DNA of 8,379 nt from UBA2128 sp964534955 (GCA_964534955.1 CAZHRR010000114.1:1-8379); one strand, 5' to 3'. Counted from the stretch's first letter, positions 1 to 5,219 are shown. Notes: generated from the letters alone by a model not told the origin. A program made the numbers and translations.

Positions 1-535
1 ACCATAATTCCACATTCATTTCTCGCTGAAGAACCACTTCAGGAAAGGAACCATTTAAACACGCATGGACAAAATAGGATTTACTGTCCATGAGTAAGCC
101 TTTGACAATTCTTGAGCGCTTTTTTTCCCTTATGTTAAAGGGCAACAAATGAAATAAAGCGATACGGCCCGCCAAAGTATCCCCTATATCTTTCATCAAA
201 TGGAATTGTTGAGAACCCGTCAGTAAAAACCTTCCATTTTGATGTCGAGCTTGATCAATGGTTATTTTGATGTAAGAAAGTAATTCTGGCACATATTGTA
301 TCTCATCTAAGATAACATAAGATCCATAACTCTCCAGAAATAATTTAGGATCGGTCAGCGCTCTTTCTCTATTTAAAGGATCATCAAAAGTCACAAATTG
401 GTGTGTTACCTGGAATAAATGTTTGAATAGAGTCGTTTTTCCTGATTGACGCGGACCGGTTAAAGCGATGGCGGGAAATCTTTCACTGTTTTGAATGATA
501 GTGTCCTCAATATCTCTACGAATATATAGATTCAT
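1..535 (-). CDS. AAA_14/DUF4143-type ATPase, 3' part outside the window
   Basis: The frame opens at an ATG at 535 and stays open to base 1, giving about 178 residues of a protein that normally has about 380-450. The fragment contains a Walker A motif GPRQSGKTT (residues 27-35), a Walker B YVILDEIQ (73-80) and a sensor-like LLTGSQ (104-109), followed by an LAGRIALFHLLPF segment. This order is typical of the AAA_14 ATPases whose C-terminal half is the DUF4143 domain. That C-terminal half lies off the left edge. The family is common in accessory regions and its physiological role is poorly defined; some members have been discussed as toxin-antitoxin-like or DNA-associated ATPases, and nothing here decides that. 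There is no good Shine-Dalgarno sequence before the ATG. The assignment to the family is firm; completeness of the gene cannot be judged. Confidence 0.9.
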   Translation of the reverse strand, partial: MNLYIRRDIEDTIIQNSERFPAIALTGPRQSGKTTLFKHLFQVTHQFVTFDDPLNRERALTDPKLFLESYGSYVILDEIQYVPELLSYIKITIDQARHQNGRFLLTGSQQFHLMKDIGDTLAGRIALFHLLPFNIREKKRSRIVKGLLMDSKSYFVHACLNGSFPEVVLQREMNVELW

Positions 536-560
536 CCGAATAACCTATTTTATTAGTTAA

Positions 561-591
561 GACAAATTTGCAATTCGATGTCACATTTGTC
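561..591. repeat. 7-bp inverted repeat upstream of the ATPase gene
   Basis: GACAAAT at 561-567 is the reverse complement of ATTTGTC at 585-591, with a 17-base gap. It lies 26 bases upstream of the ATPase start codon, where an operator or promoter would be expected. A weak minus-strand -10-like TAAAAT lies between it and the gene. A chance palindrome of this size in AT-rich DNA is quite possible. Confidence 0.25.
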
Positions 592-688
592 TGAATCTAC
601 TTTTTAAGTTTTCGATATGCAAGAGTAATGTTGTTTTATCTGTAATTACTCAATTATCGGCACAGCCAATAAATCCAACACGTCATTG

Positions 689-847
689 CTCCAAGGAGTC
701 CCTACTGGGACGTGTCCCTCCGATGCAACAGGGGAACGTAGCAATCCCCCGCATGTTGCAGGGTTTTGAAAACCAAATGGAGGAATAAGTCTGTACGCAT
801 TATCCGAGATTCCTCTCTATAGTCCGGGACGACACTCCTAACGGAGT
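689..847. repeat. Array of short hairpins
   Basis: About 160 bp are built from successive small palindromes: CTCC-AA-GGAG (689-698), GTCCC-TACT-GGGAC (698-711), a long stem TGCAACA/TGTTGCA (724-730 with 754-760) continued by a G-run/C-run stem (731-736 with 745-750), GTCC-G-GGAC (822-830), and ACTCC-TAAC-GGAGT (834-847). Stem sequences differ, but the 4-5 bp stem with a tetraloop recurs. From memory, similar arrays of a stem, a loop and then CTATA are dispersed in Bacteroidetes/Ignavibacteria-like genomes; I cannot confirm the family here. The array starts about 30 bases beyond the point where kinase homology of the neighbouring remnant ends (878). No coding capacity is seen from 541 to 800. 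Confidence 0.6.
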
Positions 848-985
848 TAAAAGGCAACAAGATTTTGTGATGACAATGCGTTTAAGTTTGGTATCCTCGG
901 CTTTGTACACTTCACCCATGCCGCCCTGCCCGACTTTCTCCAAGATTCGGTAGTGGGATATGGTTTTCCCAACAAGATCAGCCAT
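800..985 (-). pseudogene. Ser/Thr protein kinase 5' remnant B
   Basis: The frame starts with ATG at 985 and encodes 61 residues. Residues 1-36 are an excellent match to the start of a bacterial Hanks-type Ser/Thr kinase. They include ISHYRILEKVGQGGMGEVYK, with the glycine-rich ATP-binding loop GQGGMGEV, and then AEDTKLKR. The next expected stretch is the VAIK lysine strand, but it is not found in any convincing form. The remaining 25 residues are translated hairpin-repeat DNA, and the frame ends at 800. A full kinase of this type has several hundred residues, so more than 90 percent is missing, including the catalytic lysine, HRD and DFG motifs. The ATG overlaps the end of another kinase remnant just upstream. 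It cannot be an active kinase; whether the short peptide is made is unknown. Confidence 0.8.
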
Positions 986-995
986 TATAAGTCCT

Positions 996-1037
996 CTGAC
1001 TATTGGTCAGGCGGGCTTCGCCAACTTGCCCGCCATC
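996..1037. repeat. GC-rich palindromic element, copy 1
   Basis: It contains CTGAC-tattg-GTCAG (996-1010) and GGCGGGC (1010-1016) paired with GCCCGCC (1028-1034) over an 11-base loop. The 11-mers GGTCAGGCGGG (1005-1015) and TGCCCGCCATC (1027-1037) both recur exactly at 6590-6600 and 6579-6589, in the opposite order. It sits inside a kinase gene remnant, directly after the codons for KILEK. Confidence 0.6.
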
Positions 1038-1064
1038 TTGTTTGCGGGGCTTTTCAAGGATTTT

Positions 1065-1082
1065 GTCCGGCAGTGGCCGGAC
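1065..1082. repeat. Perfect 7-bp hairpin inside kinase remnant A
   Basis: GTCCGGC (1065-1071) and GCCGGAC (1076-1082) form a perfect 7-bp stem with the loop AGTG. The hairpin is part of a 33-bp stretch (1065-1097) that separates the kinase codons ISHY from KILEK, so it appears to have been inserted there without breaking the frame. Confidence 0.6.
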
Positions 1083-1168
1083 CCGGCTTCCGCCGTGATA
1101 GTGGGAGATGGTTTGGCCGATCATTAATCAGACCTCTTACATTAAGGATCAGTTTTCAATAGACAATT

Positions 1169-1210
1169 TATGCACCATTTTATGCACCATGAATAGCCAT
1201 TATGCACCAT
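1169..1210. repeat. Three direct copies of TATGCACCAT
   Basis: Exact 10-mers lie at 1169-1178, 1181-1190 and 1201-1210. Start-to-start spacing is 12 and 20 bases. The third copy ends on a base of the stop codon of the AlbA_2-domain gene. On the minus strand they read ATGGTGCATA, and the frame after the stop remains open across them, so they may be a binding site, or a degenerate repeated C-terminal extension once in frame with the gene. Confidence 0.55.
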
Positions 1211-2610
1211 CAAACGGCCTTATAGCGAGTCCCTTTCCCAGTTCCCATAGCTTTTACCCACCCGGTTTGCACCAAAACTGATAGGTCTCTGGATGCGGTA
1301 TTTCGCGACACATCAAATAGCTGCCGATAGCTTGCATTGGTCAATTCTATACCTTCATTCGTCATCATGCGCAACGCCTCGATCTGTCGTTCGTTCAGCC
1401 CAAAGGCGCGCAGGTCCGTTACGCCTTCTTCTGATATTAGATCGAGAATACGCTCACCTGGTCCAAAAAACGTCACCGCAAAAAACTCACCCAAGTCCTC
1501 CAAGTGGGGTTCTTCCAACCCATGCTCACGCATTAAGCGTCGCATGCGGGCAATGCCGGTACCCCACTTTTCGATATAAAAAATGTCATAGAGATAGTTG
1601 GCAATTAGCGAGTTGCGCAACACGTGTTTGCGTTCGATATTAGCTAACGTGATCCCCTCCGGCAGTCCTCCAGGACTGTTGACTTCAATACGGTCGGAAA
1701 ACACCATTATCCTCACCTCAGCCCCTTCGATGTGATAGTCACGATGGCAGACTGAGTTGCAAACGGCCTCGCGTATTGCCCCGAACGGATATTCTGTGAC
1801 TTCCCGACGACGAAACCCGGTGATTTTGGCCGCCAGGCGGGTGTTGCGGCGGATGAATTGTTCGGCTCCGTCAATCATCTCTGGCAGCGTTCCCCCTAAA
1901 TCGGCACGGTCGATGAAGTGAGTAGACGATGTCCCTTGAAAACGTGCAATACGCACCTGGCTGTGGGGAATCCAAGCTTGTGGGTTTTTACCGAAGCAAA
2001 GAATGCCCGCGCGGGTGGGGATAAGTTGACCTGCTTGTTCGATTACGGCTCCCATTCCGATCAAGAGGTCTGCCATTGGAACTTCAGGAGCTGAGATACC
2101 ACGCTTATCGGCTCGTTGCTCCAGATACCAGCGAATTCGTTCCTCACTTATGTCAGCATAACTTGTTCCAAGAATTGATTGCCGGTCAAACGCAGCAGTG
2201 GTACGAGTCAGCAAAAGCCGCTCGTACTCATCACGCGAAAGTTGTACGTTTGTAGCTGCGACTCGTTTGTATGCTCGGCCTTTGTACAAATGAGGACGGT
2301 TCGCGCTGGCAGCAACTTGAACTACAATGACCGTGCGCCCCTCAACCTTGACAAACTCGACTGATGGATATACAATAGGGTCGGTCGTATCAGTGATGTA
2401 TGTAGCGATGCGCACTTTTGTGTTTTTGCCCACATCGACGCCAATGATTTCACCCGAATCACGTATTCCCAAAAGGAGCACACCGCCGTCAGTATTGGCA
2501 AAGGCAGAAACGGTGCGTGCTGCTGTTTCCAGCTCAGCCATTGAGCTTTTGAATTCTTGCTGTTGCCCTTCACCCTGTTCAACGAGTTGTCGAAGGTTTT
2601 TCGCGTTCAT
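1210..2610 (-). CDS. AlbA_2 (Schlafen-type) domain ATP-binding protein with C-terminal winged helix
   Basis: The protein has 466 residues, the usual size for COG2865-type proteins often labelled 'transcriptional regulator' or 'RecG-like'. The N-terminal AlbA_2 domain (about 10-130) carries the diagnostic QEFKSS at 18-23 and FANTDGGVLLLGI at 37-49. A GHKL-like ATPase domain (HATPase_c_4, about 270-385) has an N-box REAVCNSVCHRDY (280-292), NSPGGLPEG (311-319) and EKWGTGIARM (347-356). The C-terminus (about 400-460) looks like a winged helix, with SYRQLFDVSRNTASRDLSVL as the recognition part. The combination suggests a nucleotide-dependent nucleic-acid-binding regulator; such genes often occur in genomic islands and near defence genes, but no partner is visible here. 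The ATG at 2610 starts directly with the domain and has no good Shine-Dalgarno sequence. The gene is richer in G+C than the AT-rich signalling genes to its right and is flanked on both sides by kinase debris, consistent with acquisition. Confidence 0.88.
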   Translation of the reverse strand: MNAKNLRQLVEQGEGQQQEFKSSMAELETAARTVSAFANTDGGVLLLGIRDSGEIIGVDVGKNTKVRIATYITDTTDPIVYPSVEFVKVEGRTVIVVQVAASANRPHLYKGRAYKRVAATNVQLSRDEYERLLLTRTTAAFDRQSILGTSYADISEERIRWYLEQRADKRGISAPEVPMADLLIGMGAVIEQAGQLIPTRAGILCFGKNPQAWIPHSQVRIARFQGTSSTHFIDRADLGGTLPEMIDGAEQFIRRNTRLAAKITGFRRREVTEYPFGAIREAVCNSVCHRDYHIEGAEVRIMVFSDRIEVNSPGGLPEGITLANIERKHVLRNSLIANYLYDIFYIEKWGTGIARMRRLMREHGLEEPHLEDLGEFFAVTFFGPGERILDLISEEGVTDLRAFGLNERQIEALRMMTNEGIELTNASYRQLFDVSRNTASRDLSVLVQTGWVKAMGTGKGTRYKAV

Positions 2611-2657
2611 TGGAATTTGGTTTTTTTACTCCACTCTCAATGCAAGATTTTTTGGAA

Positions 2658-2879
2658 AGGTAGGGATTCCATGGTTACCTCGCACTTGAGCTAGGTGTCC
2701 TCGGCTTTTTACCCTGTGAGATAATGATTCTGAACAATTTGCTATAAACCTCAACATTTCGGCTAAACTAATTTCATGATTCATAGTTTCAACCCTCTAT
2801 CTCACAGGGTGAAGACCACACCCATGCCGCCTTCCCCAAGCTTCTCGAGGATTTTATAGTGGGATATGATTTTGCTGAC
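2658..2879 (-). pseudogene. Ser/Thr protein kinase 5' remnant C, split by a 100-bp element
   Basis: Bases 2879-2811 encode VSKIISHYKILEKLGEGGMGVVF, the N-terminus and glycine loop of a Hanks-type kinase. It is in frame with, and not separated from, the upstream phosphatase. Homology stops exactly where a palindrome-ended element begins (2810). It resumes on the other side at 2708 as KAEDT*LKCEVTMESLP (to 2658), matching the family consensus KAEDTKLKREVAIKFLP. The resumed part has one AAG to TAG nonsense change and several substitutions, then the homology fades. The order of the two halves and the exact resumption show that one kinase start was split by an insertion. The lysine of the VAIK strand is already replaced by Glu, so this is a dead gene. 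The original start codon seems to have been lost, because GTC now stands where the family usually has ATG plus one or two residues. Confidence 0.7.
2711..2810. mobile_element. MITE-like 100-bp element with perfect 13-bp terminal inverted repeats
   Basis: ACCCTGTGAGATA at 2711-2723 and its exact reverse complement at 2798-2810 bound a 100-bp AT-rich segment that encodes no transposase. On both outer sides the DNA is recognisable as the same Ser/Thr kinase gene: VVF ends at 2811 and KAED restarts at 2708. The segment therefore interrupts a coding sequence. A clear target-site duplication is not visible; two extra A residues (2709-2710) remain between the element and the resumed frame. The left-reading end supplies the stop codon TGA of the phosphatase-kinase fusion frame (ACC CTG TGA). 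This size, with perfect termini and no gene, is what a non-autonomous miniature inverted-repeat element would show, but the transposase family cannot be named. Confidence 0.6.
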
Positions 2880-3236
2880 CTGTCCACCTTCCTTTTGAAG
2901 GATCACCTTCTTTTTACTATGGATCATTTTTTGTCGTTTTACTACCACTAAGGTAATATCATCATTTTGAGGTGTATCGGCTGCAAACGATTGTACAGTA
3001 GAAATAATATTCTCCATCAGCTCACCAGACGAAAGAGCCATATTATCTCTCACTAACGTTTCAAGTCTCTTCTCCCCGAATTCCTCGTCATTGGCGTCCA
3101 TCGCCTCAGTAACGCCATCTGAATAAATTACCAGTACATCCCCAGGGTGAAAAGGTACCACTTCTTCCTCAAAAGCCACATTTTCCATAAATCCGAGCAC
3201 AATACCACCTGCTCCCAATCGTCGATGTTCTGCTTC
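2802..3236 (-). pseudogene. C-terminal half of the SpoIIE/PP2C phosphatase, beyond the in-frame TGA, fused to kinase debris
   Basis: This stretch continues the phosphatase frame directly after the TGA at 3239-3237. It reads EAEHRRLGAGGIVLG, then the conserved GDVLVIYSDGVTEAM and the final NDDITLVVVK; these carry the metal-binding aspartates of the SpoIIE-type PP2C fold (about residues 361 and 413-414 of the read-through protein). Conservation is as good as before the stop, so the loss is either recent, bypassed by read-through, or a sequencing error. An in-frame TTG at 3218 is the only nearby possible restart and has no convincing ribosome-binding site. After the natural end near 2930 the frame does not stop; it runs through a lysine-rich linker (SKKKVILQKEGGQ) into the kinase remnant and ends in the inserted element. 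Alone, this half lacks the first metal-binding motifs and should be inactive. Confidence 0.75.
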
Positions 3237-4199
3237 TCACGAAAATAGAAATGGGTGATCGTGACCTGCACTAGTGTAACATATTTCGTTTTTCCGTGTG
3301 TCGAGTATCCCGTAGAACAAGGTGGCAAATTTTTGTACATCGGTACTTTGAAAGAGCAGTTTATTCGAACGTCGGAGACAATCCTTGCACGAGGATATAG
3401 ATAGAGTCTGCCCCCGAAGCGTCGCCTGTAGGTTCGCCATTAGCAACGCTGCTGGCATTCCCTTTCCCGAGACATCTCCCAGGCAGATAGCCAGCTTGTG
3501 ACTATTTACAGAGATAAAATCATAATAATCTCCCCCTACTTCTTTGGCGGGAATGCTCTTTCCAACGATGTCATACCCAGCAATGTGAGGATCTTCCTTG
3601 GGCAGCAAGTTCATCTGAATTTCATACGCTACCCTAAGCTCCTCTTCTATACGGAGCAACATTTTTTCCTCTTCATATAGGCGGGCGTTTTCGATGATCT
3701 GTGCCGATTGAGCGGCAATAATTGACAGAAGGCGTTGATCTTCAGGTGTGAAACCTTGTTCGGACAGCTTGTTGAATACATTCAATAGTCCCATCATACG
3801 CCCCTTCAATCGCAGTGGAACACTGAGAAGTGAATGGATAGAAAAGTCCTCCTTGGGAGTTAACCTAAAGCGTTGGTCGTTTTGAAAATCATTGATAAGT
3901 AGCGGCTTCTGATTTTTTAGCATCCATCCAGAAAGTTGGAGGCCAAAATGATAGGGAACTACATCAATTTTAGAGTCCATCTCCCGAACCATGGTCCGAA
4001 AGGGACTGTCTGGTGTTTCCTGATCGAGAAGCAGAACCGCTACCTGTTCCACCTTCAGATGTTTTATGCACTTCTGTATAATGAGATCAACTACTTCGTT
4101 GAGTTCACGAGCAGAGCTCACAGCTGTGGCAATATCATTCAAGACAGAGAGCTCTTGGACAGCGGATTGTAATCGCTGTACTTCGGAAGAATCGAACAT
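3237..4199 (-). CDS. GAF-SpoIIE/PP2C phosphatase (RsbU-like), truncated by an in-frame TGA
   Basis: The predicted product is a cytosolic Ser phosphatase that would remove phosphate from the STAS anti-anti-sigma factor encoded upstream. Residues about 18-175 form a GAF sensor domain (SVPLRLKGRMMGLLNVFNK; NARLYEEE at its exit helix). About 176-200 is a coiled-coil linker ending in the typical EIQMNLLP. The SpoIIE domain then begins with PAKEVGGDYYDF (218-228) and GDVSGKGMPAALLMA (241-255), which hold the first metal-binding aspartates. The frame ends after AGHDHPFLFS at a TGA, about 95 residues before the domain should end; the missing part follows in the same frame. No transmembrane segment is seen. 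The ATG at 4199 matches the usual GAF start, though AGGA sits too close to serve as a good ribosome-binding site. It is probably a damaged gene; if the stop is bypassed it would be a normal RsbU-type enzyme. Confidence 0.85.
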   Translation of the reverse strand: MFDSSEVQRLQSAVQELSVLNDIATAVSSARELNEVVDLIIQKCIKHLKVEQVAVLLLDQETPDSPFRTMVREMDSKIDVVPYHFGLQLSGWMLKNQKPLLINDFQNDQRFRLTPKEDFSIHSLLSVPLRLKGRMMGLLNVFNKLSEQGFTPEDQRLLSIIAAQSAQIIENARLYEEEKMLLRIEEELRVAYEIQMNLLPKEDPHIAGYDIVGKSIPAKEVGGDYYDFISVNSHKLAICLGDVSGKGMPAALLMANLQATLRGQTLSISSCKDCLRRSNKLLFQSTDVQKFATLFYGILDTRKNEICYTSAGHDHPFLFS

Positions 4200-4390
4200 T
4201 ATCCTATTAAGTTGGTTCCATAGTAGAAATTAGTGCCTAATTCTTCTTTGGCAATCACTAAACATTGTTTGTGGTAAACCCTCACAGAATGAACATGTAA
4301 AAGAAGTTTGCACTTTGCTGTCCCTTGGGTTTTTTCACATAGTACCATCTCTTTCCGAAACGGAGTGTTCGATTTGGAAAGAAGCAAATC
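4200..4390. other. 191-bp gap between the STAS and phosphatase genes
   Basis: An unusually long gap for a partner-switching operon. It is open in one minus-strand frame (TTG at 4387 to TAA at 4201-4199, 62 codons), but the peptide has no recognisable motif, a poor start and no ribosome-binding site. The gap could hold a secondary promoter or be the remains of a lost gene. I see no hairpin terminator in it. Confidence 0.4.
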
Positions 4391-4735
4391 TTACTTTGTC
4401 TTAAAGCTCTCAATGGCCTCCTCGACCGTATCAAAGCTGTCAAACACTTTGGTCAGTTGTGTCGCCATAAAAACACTATAAATCTTATGAGTGGGACGGG
4501 CAATTCTTAAATCACCACCTGCATTTCGTAATGAAGTATACGAGGCAAGCAGCGATCCCAGTCCCGTACTGCTAAACCATTTTACTTTTCCCATATCAAC
4601 TACAATTTTCGCCTGATCCTTTTCTATGAGTCCTTTGACATACGGGTGCAAATTAATGTTTTCGGGACCATTCATCATCTTCCCAGACAGAGTCAATACA
4701 GTGACATCCCCATTAACTTTTTCTTTGATTTTCAT
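4391..4735 (-). CDS. STAS-domain anti-anti-sigma factor (RsbV/SpoIIAA family)
   Basis: The 114-residue protein is a single STAS domain, the normal length for RsbV/SpoIIAA. The signature KIVVDMGKVKWFSSTGLGSLL (43-63) contains the phosphorylation loop. By alignment with B. subtilis RsbV and SpoIIAA, Ser56 in F-S-S-T-G-L-G is the likely phospho-acceptor; the residue before it is Ser55 instead of Asp, a substitution seen in many family members. In the unphosphorylated state it should bind the anti-sigma kinase and release that kinase's target; the kinase would inactivate it and the SpoIIE phosphatase reactivate it. Its ATG overlaps the stop of the kinase gene by 4 bases (ATGA), so the two are translationally coupled. 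An AAGGAG Shine-Dalgarno lies 11 bases upstream, inside the preceding gene. The sequence looks intact. Confidence 0.93.
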   Translation of the reverse strand: MKIKEKVNGDVTVLTLSGKMMNGPENINLHPYVKGLIEKDQAKIVVDMGKVKWFSSTGLGSLLASYTSLRNAGGDLRIARPTHKIYSVFMATQLTKVFDSFDTVEEAIESFKTK

Positions 4736-5187
4736 TTGTTACTTCTCTCCTTTTTGCCTTTTGATTTAATATGCTTTATTAAAGTTATTTTATTAGTGCT
4801 ATTTGCCTTTCGCTCATAATGTACGTCATCCATGAGCGCCTTTATCAGAGGTATTCCCAAACCTCCATCTTTATATGTTAAGAAATCCTGGTGAATATCA
4901 AACAGTTTAATATTTTCAAAATCAATAGCATCTCCCTTACTAATCACAATAGCTTTTATCGATGTTTCGTTGACGTGTAATTCAAGATTATAATACGGTT
5001 CTCTTTCAGGATGAATTCCATATTGTATCGCATTTTGGCAGGTTTCTCTAATTGCCATTTCCATACGATTTGCATCCATCTCATCAAATCCATGCTCCAC
5101 GCATATAGAATGAATCGTATCTCTTGTTTGCTCTGAGTACATTTGATTCCCCGATATTGAAAACTTGCAACTTGAATTAGATGTCAT
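4732..5187 (-). CDS. RsbW/SpoIIAB-like anti-sigma factor, HATPase_c serine kinase
   Basis: The 151-residue protein is close to the usual length of RsbW-type anti-sigma kinases. It has a first strand KFSISGNQMYSEQTRDTI (8-25), an N-box AIRETCQNAIQYG (45-57) with the expected catalytic Glu48 and Mg-binding Asn52, and a G2 loop KDGGLGIPLIKAL (106-118). In the G1 region, the Asp that normally contacts the adenine (D-x-G-x-G) is Ser83, and the second Gly is Ala87 (V-I-S-K-G-D-A-I-D-F). Nucleotide binding may be altered. The C-terminus is a lysine-rich tail. Expected partners are the STAS protein it overlaps and an unknown sigma factor or other target encoded elsewhere. There is no Shine-Dalgarno before the ATG at 5187; residue 16 is an alternative ATG with a GGGGA 4-5 bases upstream, but the N-terminal strand fits the family, so the first start is preferred. 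The gene is strongly AT-rich. Confidence 0.88.
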   Translation of the reverse strand: MTSNSSCKFSISGNQMYSEQTRDTIHSICVEHGFDEMDANRMEMAIRETCQNAIQYGIHPEREPYYNLELHVNETSIKAIVISKGDAIDFENIKLFDIHQDFLTYKDGGLGIPLIKALMDDVHYERKANSTNKITLIKHIKSKGKKERSNK

Positions 5188-5190
5188 CGA

Positions 5191-5219
5191 ATAATATCAG
5201 TGTTTGAGACTATTTTCAA
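5191..5219 (-). promoter_or_regulatory. Possible sigma-70-like promoter for the partner-switching genes
   Basis: TTGAAA (5219-5214) and TATTAT (5196-5191) are separated by exactly 17 bases, each one mismatch from the consensus. The -10 box ends only 3 bases before the ATG at 5187, so transcription would begin at or just inside the start codon. That implies a leaderless message or use of the ATG at 5142; otherwise the match is chance in AT-rich DNA. Confidence 0.3.

Larger units (their letters stand above)
978..1124 (-). pseudogene. Ser/Thr protein kinase 5' remnant A with insertions
   Basis: An open frame of 48 codons runs from ATG at 1124 to TGA at 980-978. It begins MIGQTISHY, the usual N-terminus of the same kinase family. 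Eleven foreign codons (1065-1097) follow, and then KILEK, the residues that should directly follow ISHY. After KILEK the homology is lost in a second GC-rich palindromic stretch. The remnant is therefore a kinase start broken twice: once by a 33-bp in-frame insertion containing a perfect hairpin, and once by a GGCGGGC/GCCCGCC element. Its last bases overlap the ATG of the next remnant (985). It lacks the glycine loop and all catalytic parts. Homology rests on only 14 residues, but they are at the right place and in the right order, and two better-preserved relatives lie nearby. Confidence 0.6.

Noticed and set aside
953..1162. Plus-strand ORF of 69 codons across the kinase remnants
   Set aside because: It is the antisense of kinase 5' remnants and GC palindromes.
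1293..2689. Long plus-strand ORFs opposite the AlbA_2 gene (up to 120 codons)
   Set aside because: They mirror a well-conserved minus-strand coding sequence and show no domain of their own.
2626..2784. 52-codon ORF starting inside the 100-bp element (ATG at 2784 behind GAGGG)
   Set aside because: The ribosome-binding site is good, but the second half of the peptide is the kinase remnant read out of frame, so it is unlikely to be a selected gene. Worth remembering only if the element recurs with the same ORF.
3200..3239. Selenocysteine at the in-frame TGA of the phosphatase
   Set aside because: No hairpin with a SECIS-like apical loop is visible just downstream, and the position is a variable loop residue in SpoIIE phosphatases, not a redox site.
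3237..3239. TGA reassigned to an amino acid (alternative genetic code)
   Set aside because: TGA ends the anti-sigma kinase at a clean ATGA overlap, the AlbA_2 gene and the 7-TM protein at their expected lengths, and Trp is encoded by TGG throughout.
4199..4387. 62-codon minus-strand ORF between the STAS and phosphatase genes
   Set aside because: TTG start, no ribosome-binding site, no motif, unlike any family I know; reported only as a gap.
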